Source: Flavipsychrobacter sp.
GTDB lineage: Bacteria; Bacteroidota; Bacteroidia; Chitinophagales; Chitinophagaceae
Reading direction: 5' to 3'
DNA: 47,934 nucleotides
Assembly (NCBI GenBank): GCA_017849575.1
Contig: JAFIGV010000031.1
Span: 1-47,934, forward strand
Part shown: in pieces, positions 34,028-43,309 of the stretch
How the letters are laid out: the number at the start of each line of letters is the position of its first letter
Numbering within the stretch: the first letter of the stretch is position 1
Notes under the pieces: model-generated
The model's input: the letters and a program-made list of their open reading frames with translations, nothing else
What the model was told of the DNA's origin: nothing
Database searches by the model: none
Program-made: the position numbers and the translations under genes

Positions 34028-35512
34028 ATGAGCTACAGGACACTCTTTACTTCACTCCTTTTTTCATTCAGCCTTTCTGTTGCCGCGTCTCAATATTCCT
34101 TTGATTATACCTCGCTCTGCCACAATGCCTACCTGCATTATCTTTCGCTCGACCTGGGCGAAGGAAACAATCTGGTACGACAGGAACTGACAGCGCATCC
34201 CTACAACCTGATGGCCACCTTCCTGGCCGATTATGATGATTGTCTGCTCCTGATGATGAACGGCGACCCACGGGACTACGACCAGCGCGAAGAGCATATG
34301 GACAACAGGATAAAGCTGCTTTCAAAAGGCGACCCCTCGTCGCCCTGGTACCGCTGGTGCAAGGCAGGCATCTATTTTCACTGGGCGCTGGTGCATATAC
34401 GCTTCGGTGAAAATTTCCATGCAGCGACCACCTTTAGAAAGTCCTACCTGCTCATGAAGGAGAACAGCCGCCTTTTTCCAAATTTTCCTCAAAACAAAAT
34501 TTTCCTTGGTCTGCAGGAAGCCATTGTGGGCACGGTGCCGGAAAACTATCAATGGATAGCCTCCATCTTTGGCCTGAAAGGTAGCGTCAACAGAGGCATC
34601 GCAACACTCAATTCTTTTATCAACAATACAGAAAGCAGTGAACCCTTCAGAAATGAAGCTATCATTTTCAATTGCTACTTACGCTACTACCTGCTTTCGC
34701 AACACAACGAGGTTTGGCAGTTTGTGAGCAGCAGTTCCTTCCCGGTTCAAAATAACATGTTCAACAGCTTTGTCAAAGCCAATATTGCCATCAATTCCAG
34801 ACACGCCGAAGCAGCCATACAAACGCTGGACCTGGCACAGCGATCAGAAAACTACAAGCGCTTTCCTATTCTCGATTACGAGCTCGGCAGTGCGCACCTG
34901 CTGCGTCTGGACCATGATGCACCGGACTTTTTCAACCGATATCTGGCCCGCTACCGTGGAAATTTTTTCGTAAAAGATACCTATCAGAAGTTGTCGCTGT
35001 TTTACTATCTGCAGGGCAACCTCACAAAAGCAAATTTTTATCGCGAGCAGATAAAAAAGAATGGCTCAAAATATGCCGATGCAGACAAACAGGCGCAAAG
35101 GTTTGCCGAACAGGATGATTATCCGAATGTGCAGGTACTGAAGGCGCGGCTGCTGAGTGATGGCGGATATTACAGAGAGGCGCTTGAGCACCTGAATCAG
35201 GCAGATCCTAAACAACTCAATATTACAGACCAGCTTGAGTATTACTTCCGTATGGGCCGTATATATGATGAACTGAATGAGGACCAAAAAGCTGTAAAGT
35301 ACTATCAAACCACCATCTCATTGGGACGCAGACGTCAGGAGCATTTCGCCGCCCGCTCTGCGCTGCAAATGGGAATGATGTATGAACGGCAGGGCAGAAT
35401 GGCTGAGGCCGTAAGAAGTTATGAAGACTGCCTTTCCATGAAGGGGCATGACTACCAGTCCAACATAGACCAGCAGGCAAAGGCCGGTGTCAACAGGCTT
35501 ACTCAGCGCTAA
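34028..35512 (+). CDS. Exported tetratricopeptide-repeat protein
   Basis: A 494-residue protein with a signal peptide (LLFSFSLSVAAS, cleavage about residue 21). It is almost wholly helical; clear TPR units appear toward the C-terminus (GYYREALEHLNQADP, LEYYFRMGRIYDELNEDQKAVKYYQ, RSALQMGMMYERQGRMAEAVRSYEDCL). The N-terminal half (about 25-250) is a less regular helical array found in Bacteroidota TPR proteins. A scaffold for protein complexes in the periplasm is the likely role; partner unknown. Confidence 0.82.
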   Translation: MSYRTLFTSLLFSFSLSVAASQYSFDYTSLCHNAYLHYLSLDLGEGNNLVRQELTAHPYNLMATFLADYDDCLLLMMNGDPRDYDQREEHMDNRIKLLSKGDPSSPWYRWCKAGIYFHWALVHIRFGENFHAATTFRKSYLLMKENSRLFPNFPQNKIFLGLQEAIVGTVPENYQWIASIFGLKGSVNRGIATLNSFINNTESSEPFRNEAIIFNCYLRYYLLSQHNEVWQFVSSSSFPVQNNMFNSFVKANIAINSRHAEAAIQTLDLAQRSENYKRFPILDYELGSAHLLRLDHDAPDFFNRYLARYRGNFFVKDTYQKLSLFYYLQGNLTKANFYREQIKKNGSKYADADKQAQRFAEQDDYPNVQVLKARLLSDGGYYREALEHLNQADPKQLNITDQLEYYFRMGRIYDELNEDQKAVKYYQTTISLGRRRQEHFAARSALQMGMMYERQGRMAEAVRSYEDCLSMKGHDYQSNIDQQAKAGVNRLTQR

Positions 35513-35781
35513 GCCGTATTCCTAAGTCTTAACATATCCCCACTTTTCGTACATTGCCGTTTTATTGATGTACAAATTCCGGACACTCTGCCACAAACGC
35601 CATGTTGTTTTTCGCAGATAGTCCGGCGTTCTAAAAATGATTTTGTCCGTTATGCAGGCGATATCAACCTTATTCTTATCAACGATCTTCTTCCGGCATC
35701 TATCCTGCGGAACCACGATCTCTGTTTTTCCGGCTTTATTCAGGGGCTCAGCAAGTTTACAACCAACCTCAAATTAACCTT

Positions 35782-36693
35782 ATGAAGAACCTGCTCGCCC
35801 GGCTGCTCGAAATCATCTCTTATAAAGTTGTAGGACGAAAGAATACCCGAAAGTTACTCATTGAGCTTGCGCGGGCTGTAGATCTCGACCTTTTGCTCAC
35901 CGCGCATTATGATAGGGGTATCTCAAACTACTTCGAGATAAGCACCGTTGGAGAAACTGAATTTCTACGAAGGGTTATTGCTCCGCATCTTTCATCGCAG
36001 CAAAAGCAAACGCCCTGCCTGTTTGATGTGGGAGCAAATACCGGTCAATATACGCTGATGCTTCACGATCTATTTCCTTCTGCCGGCATCCATGCCTTCG
36101 AACCCAATCCTGCGGCATATGCTGAACTGCAAAAACGCGCCGGATCGATTGAAGGAGTGCGTTGTATCAATAAAGCTGTGGGACAGACTTCTGGGAAATC
36201 CGCGATCTACACCTACAAACACCAGCCCGAATCGCAGCACGCCAGCATGCTGCCGGAAGTGATGACCGAGCTGCAGCATACCCCCGATGCCCTGCGGTTT
36301 GATGTGGAGGTGCTGGATCTTGATGGCTATTGCCGCGAAAACAATATTGACCGCATACATTTTCTGAAGGTCGATACCGAAGGGTATGAGTTGGATGTTT
36401 TTAAAGGTGCAACCCAGCTACTGGCCAGCGAAAAAATTGATATCATTCAGTTCGAGTTTAATGAAATGAATGTGTATGCCAAAGCATTCCTGCACGACTT
36501 CTATAACCTGATGCCCCGGTACCGATTTTTCAGAATGGATCGCCGCCGGTTGATTGACCTGGGAGATTACAGCGTATTGAATGAAGTATTTCGTTACCAG
36601 AATCTGATCGCTATCCATAAAAACATTTTCGGTAGTGCCACAGCCAATGGCTGGCGGCAATATATTGAGCCGCGGTACGCCGACGTACGTTGA
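35782..36693 (+). CDS. FkbM-family SAM-dependent methyltransferase
   Basis: A 303-residue enzyme. SAM-binding motif I FDVGANTGQY (81-90), the acidic residue in IHAFEPNPAAY (about 101-111), and the FkbM signature IHFLKVDTEGYELDVFKGA (about 193-211) are clear. Family members methylate hydroxyl groups on sugars or secondary metabolites, often in glycan loci. The N-terminal 75 residues are an extra helical part. No glycan gene is adjacent, so the substrate is unknown. Confidence 0.9.
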   Translation: MKNLLARLLEIISYKVVGRKNTRKLLIELARAVDLDLLLTAHYDRGISNYFEISTVGETEFLRRVIAPHLSSQQKQTPCLFDVGANTGQYTLMLHDLFPSAGIHAFEPNPAAYAELQKRAGSIEGVRCINKAVGQTSGKSAIYTYKHQPESQHASMLPEVMTELQHTPDALRFDVEVLDLDGYCRENNIDRIHFLKVDTEGYELDVFKGATQLLASEKIDIIQFEFNEMNVYAKAFLHDFYNLMPRYRFFRMDRRRLIDLGDYSVLNEVFRYQNLIAIHKNIFGSATANGWRQYIEPRYADVR

Positions 36694-36757
36694 TGAATTT
36701 CTACGGGCAAAACGAGGGCAGCGCTGCGATTTGACAATCGTTTGTTAGCTTAGTAGC

Positions 36758-37201
36758 ATGCAACGCATCCTCAACTTCGCTCTGCCACTTCTACTCATCA
36801 TGGTCCTTTCCTGCAACAAAGACAAAGATGAGGATGCTGTAGTCAAAACACCGGAAGGAATGTTTACAGGCACGTATTGCACCTTTTCGTTTTCGCCAAC
36901 CGCGCCGCCACATTTCGATACTATTTTCAATTTTCGTCTTAAAGTCTCTTTTCCCTATCCGGATAGCATACACGTCTCCGGCAGCAGTCCGGACAGTTCC
37001 GTGTGGTTCAGTTTTCCTCCTCTAAGTTTTACGATGCAGACCTCCGACTCGGCCGCATTAAAAGAATATACCGCTGTGGAAACGATGTGCGACATTCAAA
37101 TGCTGCATGCCTACCTCAGCAAGGACTCTGTGGTGTGGGAAAAACAAAGAGTGTGCGGACCCGGCGGCGTAAATCACCTGTTTTATGGAAGGAAAGATTA
37201 G
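36758..37201 (+). CDS. Small lipoprotein, 147 aa
   Basis: Signal MQRILNFALPLLLIMV, lipobox LSC (cysteine 19), then an acidic linker (NKDKDEDA) and a beta-rich domain of about 115 residues with three cysteines. No family recognised; it looks like one of the many single-domain surface or periplasmic lipoproteins of Bacteroidota. Its last four bases overlap the end of the convergent rnc gene. Confidence 0.7.
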   Translation: MQRILNFALPLLLIMVLSCNKDKDEDAVVKTPEGMFTGTYCTFSFSPTAPPHFDTIFNFRLKVSFPYPDSIHVSGSSPDSSVWFSFPPLSFTMQTSDSAALKEYTAVETMCDIQMLHAYLSKDSVVWEKQRVCGPGGVNHLFYGRKD

Positions 37202-37914
37202 GGCAACTTCAATTGTTCGAGTGCTCGCTGCGCAGCCACCTGCCCGGCTTCCTTCTTGTTGTAGCCATTGCCGGTAGCCAGGTTTTTTCCGTTAAGTACC
37301 ACGGCAACAGTAAATATTTTCCGCGATCCCTCGGTTTTCTCGTTCAGGGTTTCGAAGCTCAGCGTATGCCCCGCCTTTTGGGCCCAGCTCAGTAACTGAT
37401 TTTTATAATTGGTGTCTGTGCTTTCAATGTGCCCGAGATCTATGTAGGGCTTAATGACCTGTTGGAGAATAAATACACGGGTTCGGGCAAAACCCTTATC
37501 AAGGTACACAGCTCCGATAAGCGCCTCGAGTGCATTGCCAAAAATGTGGCTGCGACTAAGCCCGCGGTCGTTTTGATTATACTGCACCAGCTTGTTGAGC
37601 CCCATGCGCAGTGCTACATTATTCAGGGTTTCGCGGCGCACAATACGCGAACGAATTTCCGTAAGATAACCTTCAGGCTGTAGGGGGTATTTTTTGAAAA
37701 GATATTCCGCTACGATAGAGCCGAGAATGGCATCGCCTAAAAATTCGAGGCGTTCATTATTGTTCGATAGCTCTTCGATTTTGGAGCGATGCATCAGCGC
37801 GAGTTGATAGTAAGGCAAATGCACCGGACGAAAGCCCAGAATATGTTCCAGTTGCAGCGCTAACTGCTTGTTAGGAGAAAAAAGATGGAGCAGCCGTGAG
37901 GTAAAGCGCCTCAA
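37198..37914 (-). CDS. rnc: Ribonuclease III
   Basis: Cuts double-stranded RNA in rRNA and mRNA maturation. The 238 residues comprise the endonuclease domain (about 20-150) with signature NERLEFLGDAIL (53-64) and the second catalytic acidic cluster in NALEALIGAVYLDKG, followed by a double-stranded-RNA-binding domain (about 168-238, ending GQVAAQRALEQLKL). It is the last gene of acpP-fabF-rnc, two bases after fabF, the arrangement common in Bacteroidota. Confidence 0.97.
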   Translation of the reverse strand: MRRFTSRLLHLFSPNKQLALQLEHILGFRPVHLPYYQLALMHRSKIEELSNNNERLEFLGDAILGSIVAEYLFKKYPLQPEGYLTEIRSRIVRRETLNNVALRMGLNKLVQYNQNDRGLSRSHIFGNALEALIGAVYLDKGFARTRVFILQQVIKPYIDLGHIESTDTNYKNQLLSWAQKAGHTLSFETLNEKTEGSRKIFTVAVVLNGKNLATGNGYNKKEAGQVAAQRALEQLKLP

Positions 37915-37916
37915 AA

Positions 37917-39176
37917 CTATTCTTCGTATTTTTTAAACACAGCAGAAGCGTTGTGTCCGCCAAACCCAAAGGTATTGCTTACCGCGGCACGCACAGGGCG
38001 CTGTTGCGATTTCCAGAAGGTAAGGTTGAGTTTGGGATCTATTTCCGGATCGTCTGTGAAATGGTTAATTGTAGGAGGAATGGTATTGTGCATCACCGCC
38101 TTGATGGTGGCAATGGCTTCAATGGCGCCTGCACCGCCAAGCAAGTGGCCGGTCATGGATTTGGTAGAGCTAATGTTGAGGTTGTACGCATGCTCGCCAA
38201 ACACTTTCTTAATAGCAATCAGCTCAGCAATATCTCCCAGAGGTGTAGAAGTACCATGCACATTGATGTAGTCAATATCTTCCGGCTTCATACCGGCATC
38301 GTCGAGGGCATTTTTCATGACGTTGATTACGCCCAGACCTTCAGGATGCGGAGCGGTAAGATGGTAAGCATCGGCACTCATGCCGCCGCCCACCATTTCA
38401 GCATAGATGGTAGCACCTCTTCGTTTTGCATGTTCCAGCTCTTCGAGTACAATGGCTGCGCCGCCTTCGCCCAGTACAAATCCATCACGATCTTTATCAA
38501 ACGGACGGCTTGCGGTTTTGGGATCGTCATTTCTTTCAGAAAGCGCTTTCATGGCATTAAAGCCACCAATACCCGACTCGGTGACCACAGCTTCCGATCC
38601 GCCGGAGATAATTGCATCAGCCTTACCCAGACGAATATAATTGAAGGCATCAATAAGTGAGTTGGTGCTCGACGCACAGGCGCTTACGGTGGCAAAATTA
38701 GGCCCGCGAAAACCGTACTTCATGGATATATGTCCGGAAGCAATATCGAGAATCAGCTTGGGAATGAAGAAAGGATTGAAACGTGGCGTACCATCGCCGG
38801 CAAAAAAGCCTTTCATTTCTTCAATGAAGGTGATCATGCCGCCAATGCCCGAAGCCCAGATTACCCCAACGCGGTCATGATCAATGCCTTCGTCTGTAAG
38901 CCTGGCATGGCGTACAGCTTCGTCGGCAGCCACTACAGCAATTTGTGAAAACCTATCGAGCTTGCGCGCCTCTTTGCGCTCCATAAAGTTTTCCGGGTTA
39001 AAGCCCTTAAGCTCGCAGGCAAACTTGGTCTTAAACTTGGTAACATCGAAATGTGTAATGAAATCGGCGCCCGAAACACCATTGATCAAGCCTTCCCAAT
39101 ATTCAGGTACTGTATTGCCCAATGGAGTAAGGGCACCGAGACCGGTAACGACAACGCGTTTTAACGGTAAATTCAT
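37917..39176 (-). CDS. fabF: 3-oxoacyl-ACP synthase II
   Basis: Condenses malonyl-ACP with growing acyl-ACP in type II fatty acid synthesis. The 419-residue thiolase-fold enzyme has catalytic C167 (VSACASSTN), H307 (VHGTSTPLGD) and H344 (TGHLLGGAGA), plus the conserved lysine in SSTKSM. The start MNLPLKRVVVTGLGALTPLG is standard. It lies 34 bases after acpP, its substrate carrier, and two bases before rnc. Confidence 0.98.
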   Translation of the reverse strand: MNLPLKRVVVTGLGALTPLGNTVPEYWEGLINGVSGADFITHFDVTKFKTKFACELKGFNPENFMERKEARKLDRFSQIAVVAADEAVRHARLTDEGIDHDRVGVIWASGIGGMITFIEEMKGFFAGDGTPRFNPFFIPKLILDIASGHISMKYGFRGPNFATVSACASSTNSLIDAFNYIRLGKADAIISGGSEAVVTESGIGGFNAMKALSERNDDPKTASRPFDKDRDGFVLGEGGAAIVLEELEHAKRRGATIYAEMVGGGMSADAYHLTAPHPEGLGVINVMKNALDDAGMKPEDIDYINVHGTSTPLGDIAELIAIKKVFGEHAYNLNISSTKSMTGHLLGGAGAIEAIATIKAVMHNTIPPTINHFTDDPEIDPKLNLTFWKSQQRPVRAAVSNTFGFGGHNASAVFKKYEE

Positions 39177-39210
39177 TAACAGATTTTAGTTACTTAAGAG
39201 AGTCGAAAAA

Positions 39211-39447
39211 TTACTTTACGTGTTCTTCAAGGTAAGAGACTGCCTGACCAACAGTAGTAATGGTCTCAGCTTGCTCATCGGGGATAGAGATGTTGAATTC
39301 TTTTTCGAATTCCATGATCAATTCCACGGTATCCAGTGAATCAGCGCCGAGGTCGTTGGTAAAGCTTGCCTCAGGAGTTACTTCCGATTCATCCACACCC
39401 AGTTTGTCCACAATGATTTTCTTAACGCGATTTGCAATTTCAGACAT
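39211..39447 (-). CDS. acpP: Acyl carrier protein
   Basis: A 78-residue four-helix carrier. S37 in [10 protein letters not shown] receives the 4'-phosphopantetheine arm that carries acyl chains for FabF and other enzymes. Highly acidic, as usual. First gene of the acpP-fabF-rnc operon with a strong promoter upstream. Confidence 0.98.
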   Translation of the reverse strand: MSEIANRVKKIIVDKLGVDESEVTPEASFTNDLGADSLDTVELIMEFEKEFNISIPDEQAETITTVGQAVSYLEEHVK

Positions 39448-39472
39448 GGCTAATGCTTTTAATTTTATGGTG

Positions 39473-39501
39473 CAAAAATATACTTTTTGGCAAATTGCAA
39501 A
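39473..39501 (-). promoter_or_regulatory. Promoter of acpP-fabF-rnc
   Basis: Minus strand TTTG (39501-39498), 17-bp spacer, TATTTTTG (39480-39473); leader about 20 nt to the acpP ATG. Confidence 0.7.
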
Positions 39502-39565
39502 AGAGAATTAATTTCCTTTGTCTGATGCGCTTTTCCGCAGCGATTTAATTCGTTTGCGAATAGCC

Positions 39566-40237
39566 CTAAAGGGTGTTTCTCCTCTCTTCTACAATCCTTC
39601 CGTCGCGCATGATCAACGTACGATCTGTCATCGCTGCCAGCTCCTCGTTGTGGGTGATCATGATAAACGTTTGTTTTAAGCCGGAGCGCAAAGAAAGGAA
39701 AAGTTCATGAATTGCATGCGCATTGTTGCTGTCAAGGTTTCCGGTAGGTTCGTCTGCCATTACAATTGAGGGTTTGTTGACCAGGGCCCGTGCTATGGCC
39801 ACACGCTGCTGTTCGCCGCCCGATAGCTCAGAAGGCTTGTTGTCTATCCGGTGGGCCAGCCCTACCGTTTCGAGCATCTGCCGGGCCTGCTGTGCCGCCG
39901 CTTTCTGACCTGCGCCGGCAATCCAAAGCGGAATGGATACATTTTCCAGCGCTGAAAATTCGGGCAGCAAATGATGAAACTGAAAGACAAACCCAATATG
40001 CTTATTGCGAAATGCCGCCTGCCTTTTGGGAGCCAGTCTGGATATCTCTGTGCCGTCTATGGTCACCGTACCTGTATCGGGCTTGTCGAGCGCGCCCAGC
40101 AGATGCAACAGCGTGCTTTTACCCGCGCCCGACGGGCCGATGATCGAAATAACTTCGCCGTTGTTTACTGTCAGACTCACGTCGTTTACTACCGTCAGCC
40201 CCGAATAACTCTTTACCAGTCCTGTTGCCTGAAGCAT
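39566..40237 (-). CDS. ABC transporter ATP-binding protein (LolD/MacB type)
   Basis: A 223-residue ATPase: Walker A GPSGAGKS (34-41), Q-loop [10 protein letters not shown], signature [15 protein letters not shown], Walker [13 protein letters not shown], and the H-loop in MITHNEE. The sequence is of the LolD/MacB/FtsE type, which powers lipoprotein release or mechanotransmission rather than import. No permease gene is adjacent, so its partner is elsewhere. The chosen ATG begins [11 protein letters not shown]; the frame is open 19 codons further but that part is not LolD-like. Confidence 0.92.
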   Translation of the reverse strand: MLQATGLVKSYSGLTVVNDVSLTVNNGEVISIIGPSGAGKSTLLHLLGALDKPDTGTVTIDGTEISRLAPKRQAAFRNKHIGFVFQFHHLLPEFSALENVSIPLWIAGAGQKAAAQQARQMLETVGLAHRIDNKPSELSGGEQQRVAIARALVNKPSIVMADEPTGNLDSNNAHAIHELFLSLRSGLKQTFIMITHNEELAAMTDRTLIMRDGRIVEERRNTL

Positions 40238-40298
40238 GGTGTAAATATAACCCCGCGCCGGTTGCTTTCTACCGTATCCGGGTTCCGCCATCATAAAA

Positions 40299-40329
40299 TT
40301 TGTATTTGTGATTTGAAAACTTACATTTG
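40299..40329 (+). promoter_or_regulatory. Promoter of the DUF2795-like gene
   Basis: TTTG (40299-40302), 19-bp spacer, TACATTTG (40322-40329): exact consensus. The leader is about 28 nt and A-rich (AAATAAAAATATCTGAAAT). Confidence 0.8.
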
Positions 40330-40362
40330 CGAAATTAAACTATAAATAAAAATATCTGAAAT

Positions 40363-40584
40363 ATGTTTTGGACCTTAGAACTTGCTTCCCATCTTGAAGA
40401 TGCTCCATGGCCGGCCACCAAGGACGAACTGATTGACTATGCTATCCGTTCGGGCGCGCCGCTTGAGGTGGTAGAGAACCTTCAGGAACTCGACGACGAA
40501 GGAGAAATTTATGAAGGCATTGAGGATATCTGGCCGGATTATCCCACTCAGGAGGACTTCTTTTTCAATGAAGACGAATATTGA
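40363..40584 (+). CDS. DUF2795-like small acidic protein
   Basis: A 73-residue, very acidic protein conserved in Bacteroidota: MFWTLELASHLEDAPWPATKDELIDYAIRSG (here two halves, LASHLEDAPWPATK and DELIDYAIRSG), then VENLQELDDEGEIYEGIEDIWPDYP. DUF2795 domains have no established activity. It has a perfect promoter and a terminator, so it is an independent, probably well expressed gene. It is divergent from the LolD-like gene. Confidence 0.88.
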   Translation: MFWTLELASHLEDAPWPATKDELIDYAIRSGAPLEVVENLQELDDEGEIYEGIEDIWPDYPTQEDFFFNEDEY

Positions 40585-40617
40585 GTGAAACTAAGAACTG
40601 AAAAGAATTAAGTACGG

Positions 40618-40644
40618 GCGCTGATTATTCAGCGCTTTCTTTTT
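40618..40644 (+). terminator. Intrinsic terminator of the DUF2795-like gene
   Basis: GCGCTGA-TTAT-TCAGCGC followed by TTTCTTTTT. The stem overlaps the stop codon of the convergent truB gene. Confidence 0.8.
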
Positions 40645-41329
40645 CTTCGTGCGGAAACCAAAAGGCTCGCCAGGCGCGGGGTTCCAAAGCATCCTCTACA
40701 CTGAAGGCTCCGATCTTTGTTCTTCTCAGCTCCTGCAGATACCCTCCGCAGCCCAGCGCTTCTCCAAAATCGTTGGCCAGGGATCGGATATACGTTCCGG
40801 TGCTGCACGTCACCCGAAAATGTAACTCCGGAAGTTCAATTTTTGTAAGCTCAAATTCAGAAATCGTAATGGTTCTGGCATTCAGCACTACCTCTTCGCC
40901 TTTCCTTGCCAGCTCATAAGCCCGTTTGCCATCTTTTTTAATTGCAGAATGTATGGGCGGCACCTGTTGAATCGTGCCGGTAAACTGCCGGGCAACCTCA
41001 CGTATCATCCCTTCATCAAGTCCTTCGACCGGCCGAAAATTTTCGGGCTCGCTTTCCAGATCGAAAGTAGGCGTGGAGGCGCCCAAACGGATGATACCGG
41101 TATATTCTTTGGGCAATTGCTGATATTCTGAGATCTTTTTAGTGAACTTGCCGGTGCAGCAAATAAGCAAACCGGTGGCCAGCGGATCGAGCGTGCCCGC
41201 ATGACCGATCTTTGCCCGGATCATCTTGCGCACCTTACTGATGGCATAGAAAGAAGTCCATTTATACGGCTTGTCTATGAGCAATACTCCTCCTTCCTTT
41301 AGCGCTTCAATCGTTGGCAGATTTTTCAT
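40625..41329 (-). CDS. truB: tRNA pseudouridine(55) synthase
   Basis: Makes pseudouridine 55 in the T-loop of tRNAs. The 234-residue protein has catalytic D48 in GHAGTLDPLATGLL (42-55) and the conserved DKPYKWTSF (19-27) and STGTYIRSLANDFGE segments. The PUA domain of longer TruB proteins is missing, as in many Bacteroidota. The ATG at MKNLPTIEAL is favoured by a TATCTTTG box six bases upstream; the frame is open 14 codons earlier. Confidence 0.96.
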   Translation of the reverse strand: MKNLPTIEALKEGGVLLIDKPYKWTSFYAISKVRKMIRAKIGHAGTLDPLATGLLICCTGKFTKKISEYQQLPKEYTGIIRLGASTPTFDLESEPENFRPVEGLDEGMIREVARQFTGTIQQVPPIHSAIKKDGKRAYELARKGEEVVLNARTITISEFELTKIELPELHFRVTCSTGTYIRSLANDFGEALGCGGYLQELRRTKIGAFSVEDALEPRAWRAFWFPHEEKESAE

Positions 41330-41335
41330 TGCGCG

Positions 41336-41364
41336 CAAAGATAGCGCCCGAAAAGTAGTTGCAA
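41336..41364 (-). promoter_or_regulatory. Promoter of truB
   Basis: Minus strand TTG (41364-41362), 18-bp spacer, TATCTTTG (41343-41336), six bases before the truB ATG. Confidence 0.5.
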
Positions 41365-41401
41365 CCCTCAACCTTACAACGCCGCTACTCCGCCAACAAC
41401 T

Positions 41402-41409
41402 TACCTTTG
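41402..41409 (+). promoter_or_regulatory. -7 box of the DAHP synthase gene (TACCTTTG)
   Basis: Perfect TAnnTTTG only four bases (CCCC) before the ATG, so the transcript should start at or inside the start codon. It is back to back with the truB promoter within an 84-bp divergent gap. Confidence 0.5.
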
Positions 41410-41413
41410 CCCC

Positions 41414-42493
41414 ATGTCATTTTTCAGATTGGCTGAGGAACCGATGATCATTGCCGGCCCATGCAGTGCAGAAACGCGGGAGCAACTATTAAGTACAGCA
41501 GCAGCGCTGAAACCGGCGAACCTTACGCTGTTCAGAGCCGGAGTTTGGAAACCCAGAACCCGTCCGGGGTCATTTGAAGGAAATGGGGAAGAAGCGCTGA
41601 AATGGCTGCAGGAAGTGAAGAAAGAATATGGCTTTGCCGTCACCACAGAGGTTGCAGAAGTTCACCATATCGAACAGGCGCTCAGGCATGATGTAGATGT
41701 GCTATGGATTGGCGCACGCACTACAGTAAATCCCTTCCATGTACAACAACTGGCTGAAGCCCTCAAAGGCGTTGACGTGCCCGTGATGATAAAGAACCCT
41801 GTCAACCCTGATGTGGACCTGTGGGAGGGCGCTTTGGAAAGATTTGAACGGGCCGGTGTAAAAAAGATTGCCGCGATACATCGAGGGTTTTCCTCCTATC
41901 AGGCTTCCTCACCCTACCGCAATCAGCCCAATTGGGTGATTCCTATAGAACTGAAGCGACGTCGCCCGGACCTGTACATTATCTGCGACCCCAGCCATAT
42001 AGCCGGCAAGCGCGACCTTGTGGCCGAGGTAGCCCAAAAGGCAATGGATATGGGCTTCGACGGGCTGATGATAGAAACCCATCCGGACCCGGAGCAGGCC
42101 TGGAGCGATGCAGCGCAGCAACTTCGGCCTGAAGCCTTGCTGCAATTGCTTTCCCGCCTGATTGTGAGGAAACAGTCGGCAGAAGACCTAAGCAAGAGTA
42201 GCGAACTGGAATACCTGCGCCAGATGATGGACACGGTAGATACCGAGATCGTGGATTTGCTGGCACGACGCATAGAACTCAGTGAGCGCATGGGGCTCGT
42301 CAAAAAAGAATGCAACCTGACCGTGTACAATCCTGACCGCTGGCGGGAAATCGTGGAGACCCGCAGCGCACAGGCACTCAAACTCAGATTATCGCCGGAA
42401 TTTATCCTTGACCTCTATGAAAAAATTCATCACGAAAGTATTCGCCGGCAACTCGATATTCTCGAGGCCGGAGATAATTCGGTAAAAGACTAA
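41414..42493 (+). CDS. Bifunctional DAHP synthase / chorismate mutase
   Basis: A 359-residue fusion. Residues 1 to about 255 are a class I DAHP synthase of the KDO8P-synthase-like type (IAGPCSAET at 13-21, RAGVWKPRTRPGSF at about 41-54, KNPVNPDVDLWEGA, and the metal ligands in CDPSHIAGKR), the first step of aromatic amino acid synthesis. Residues about 268-359 are an AroQ chorismate mutase (LEYLRQMMDTVDTEIVDLL, RRIELSERMGLVKKE, RQLDILEAG), which leads chorismate to prephenate. Such fusions let the mutase domain feed back on the synthase. aroE, another shikimate gene, lies 0.8 kb downstream on the other strand. Confidence 0.94.
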   Translation: MSFFRLAEEPMIIAGPCSAETREQLLSTAAALKPANLTLFRAGVWKPRTRPGSFEGNGEEALKWLQEVKKEYGFAVTTEVAEVHHIEQALRHDVDVLWIGARTTVNPFHVQQLAEALKGVDVPVMIKNPVNPDVDLWEGALERFERAGVKKIAAIHRGFSSYQASSPYRNQPNWVIPIELKRRRPDLYIICDPSHIAGKRDLVAEVAQKAMDMGFDGLMIETHPDPEQAWSDAAQQLRPEALLQLLSRLIVRKQSAEDLSKSSELEYLRQMMDTVDTEIVDLLARRIELSERMGLVKKECNLTVYNPDRWREIVETRSAQALKLRLSPEFILDLYEKIHHESIRRQLDILEAGDNSVKD

Positions 42494-42517
42494 TTTAGGC
42501 TCTTCAATTTTCCTACG

Positions 42518-43309
42518 TTGGCACTGAAACAACATATAGATGAACGGATAAGATTCGATCAGCAGGTGGATAATTCCCGGTCTTATGTGCTTCCATTTGT
42601 GGAGCAAACAAAGGCCCTGAGCTCCGGTGTGAATGTCATGGAAATCGGTTGCGGCGAAGGTGGAGTACTGCTGCCTTTTGCAGAAAAAGGCTGCTATTGC
42701 GTCGGTGTTGATCTAAACCCTCTGCGCATTGATCTGGCCAACGATTTTCTGGCAACAGAAATAGGCAGGGGCCGCATGCAGTTTGTTTATAAAAACGTGT
42801 ATGACAAAGATTTTCTCGAAAAATTCCGGGGCTTCTTTGACCTTATCATACTTAAAGACGCCATCGAACATATTCCCGACCAGGAGCAATTTATTCCCTA
42901 CTTAAAAAATTTCCTTCGCGAAGGGGGTCAGATCTTCTTTGGCTTTCCTCCCTGGTATATGCCTTTCGGCGGTCACCAACAGGTGTGTCGCAATAAGCTG
43001 GCCAGCGTACTACCCTATTACCATATTCTTCCAAAAGCGCTGTACAAGGGAATCCTGAAAATTTTTGGAGAATCGAAGCCGGTAATCGATGAACTGCTTG
43101 AGATCAAAGACACGCAGATCACTATTGAGCGGTTTGAAAAAATTGTAGAGGAAAGCGAACTGCGGGTGCTTAGTAAACAACATTTTCTGATCAACCCGAT
43201 TTACAAATACAAATTCGGACTTCAGCCCCGCAAGCAAATCGGCATCATCAGCGCCCTTCCCTACCTCCGCAATTTTCTCACTACCTGCGTTTACTATACC
43301 GTGGGGTAG
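42518..43309 (+). CDS. Class I SAM-dependent methyltransferase
   Basis: A 263-residue Rossmann methyltransferase: motif I VMEIGCGEGGVLLPFAEKG (about 40-58), acidic VGVDLNPLRI (motif II), IILKDAIEHIPD (motif IV) and a C-terminal part containing PPWYMPFGGHQQ, as in enzymes of glycan or quinone pathways. The start is TTG; the only nearby ATG is out of frame. Substrate unknown. Its 3' end overlaps the convergent aroE gene by 29 bases. Confidence 0.85.
   Translation: MALKQHIDERIRFDQQVDNSRSYVLPFVEQTKALSSGVNVMEIGCGEGGVLLPFAEKGCYCVGVDLNPLRIDLANDFLATEIGRGRMQFVYKNVYDKDFLEKFRGFFDLIILKDAIEHIPDQEQFIPYLKNFLREGGQIFFGFPPWYMPFGGHQQVCRNKLASVLPYYHILPKALYKGILKIFGESKPVIDELLEIKDTQITIERFEKIVEESELRVLSKQHFLINPIYKYKFGLQPRKQIGIISALPYLRNFLTTCVYYTVG

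Noticed and set aside
35522-35716. Minus-strand 64-codon frame in the gap between the TPR and FkbM genes
   Set aside because: No promoter, no recognisable feature; the 269-base gap otherwise shows nothing I can support.
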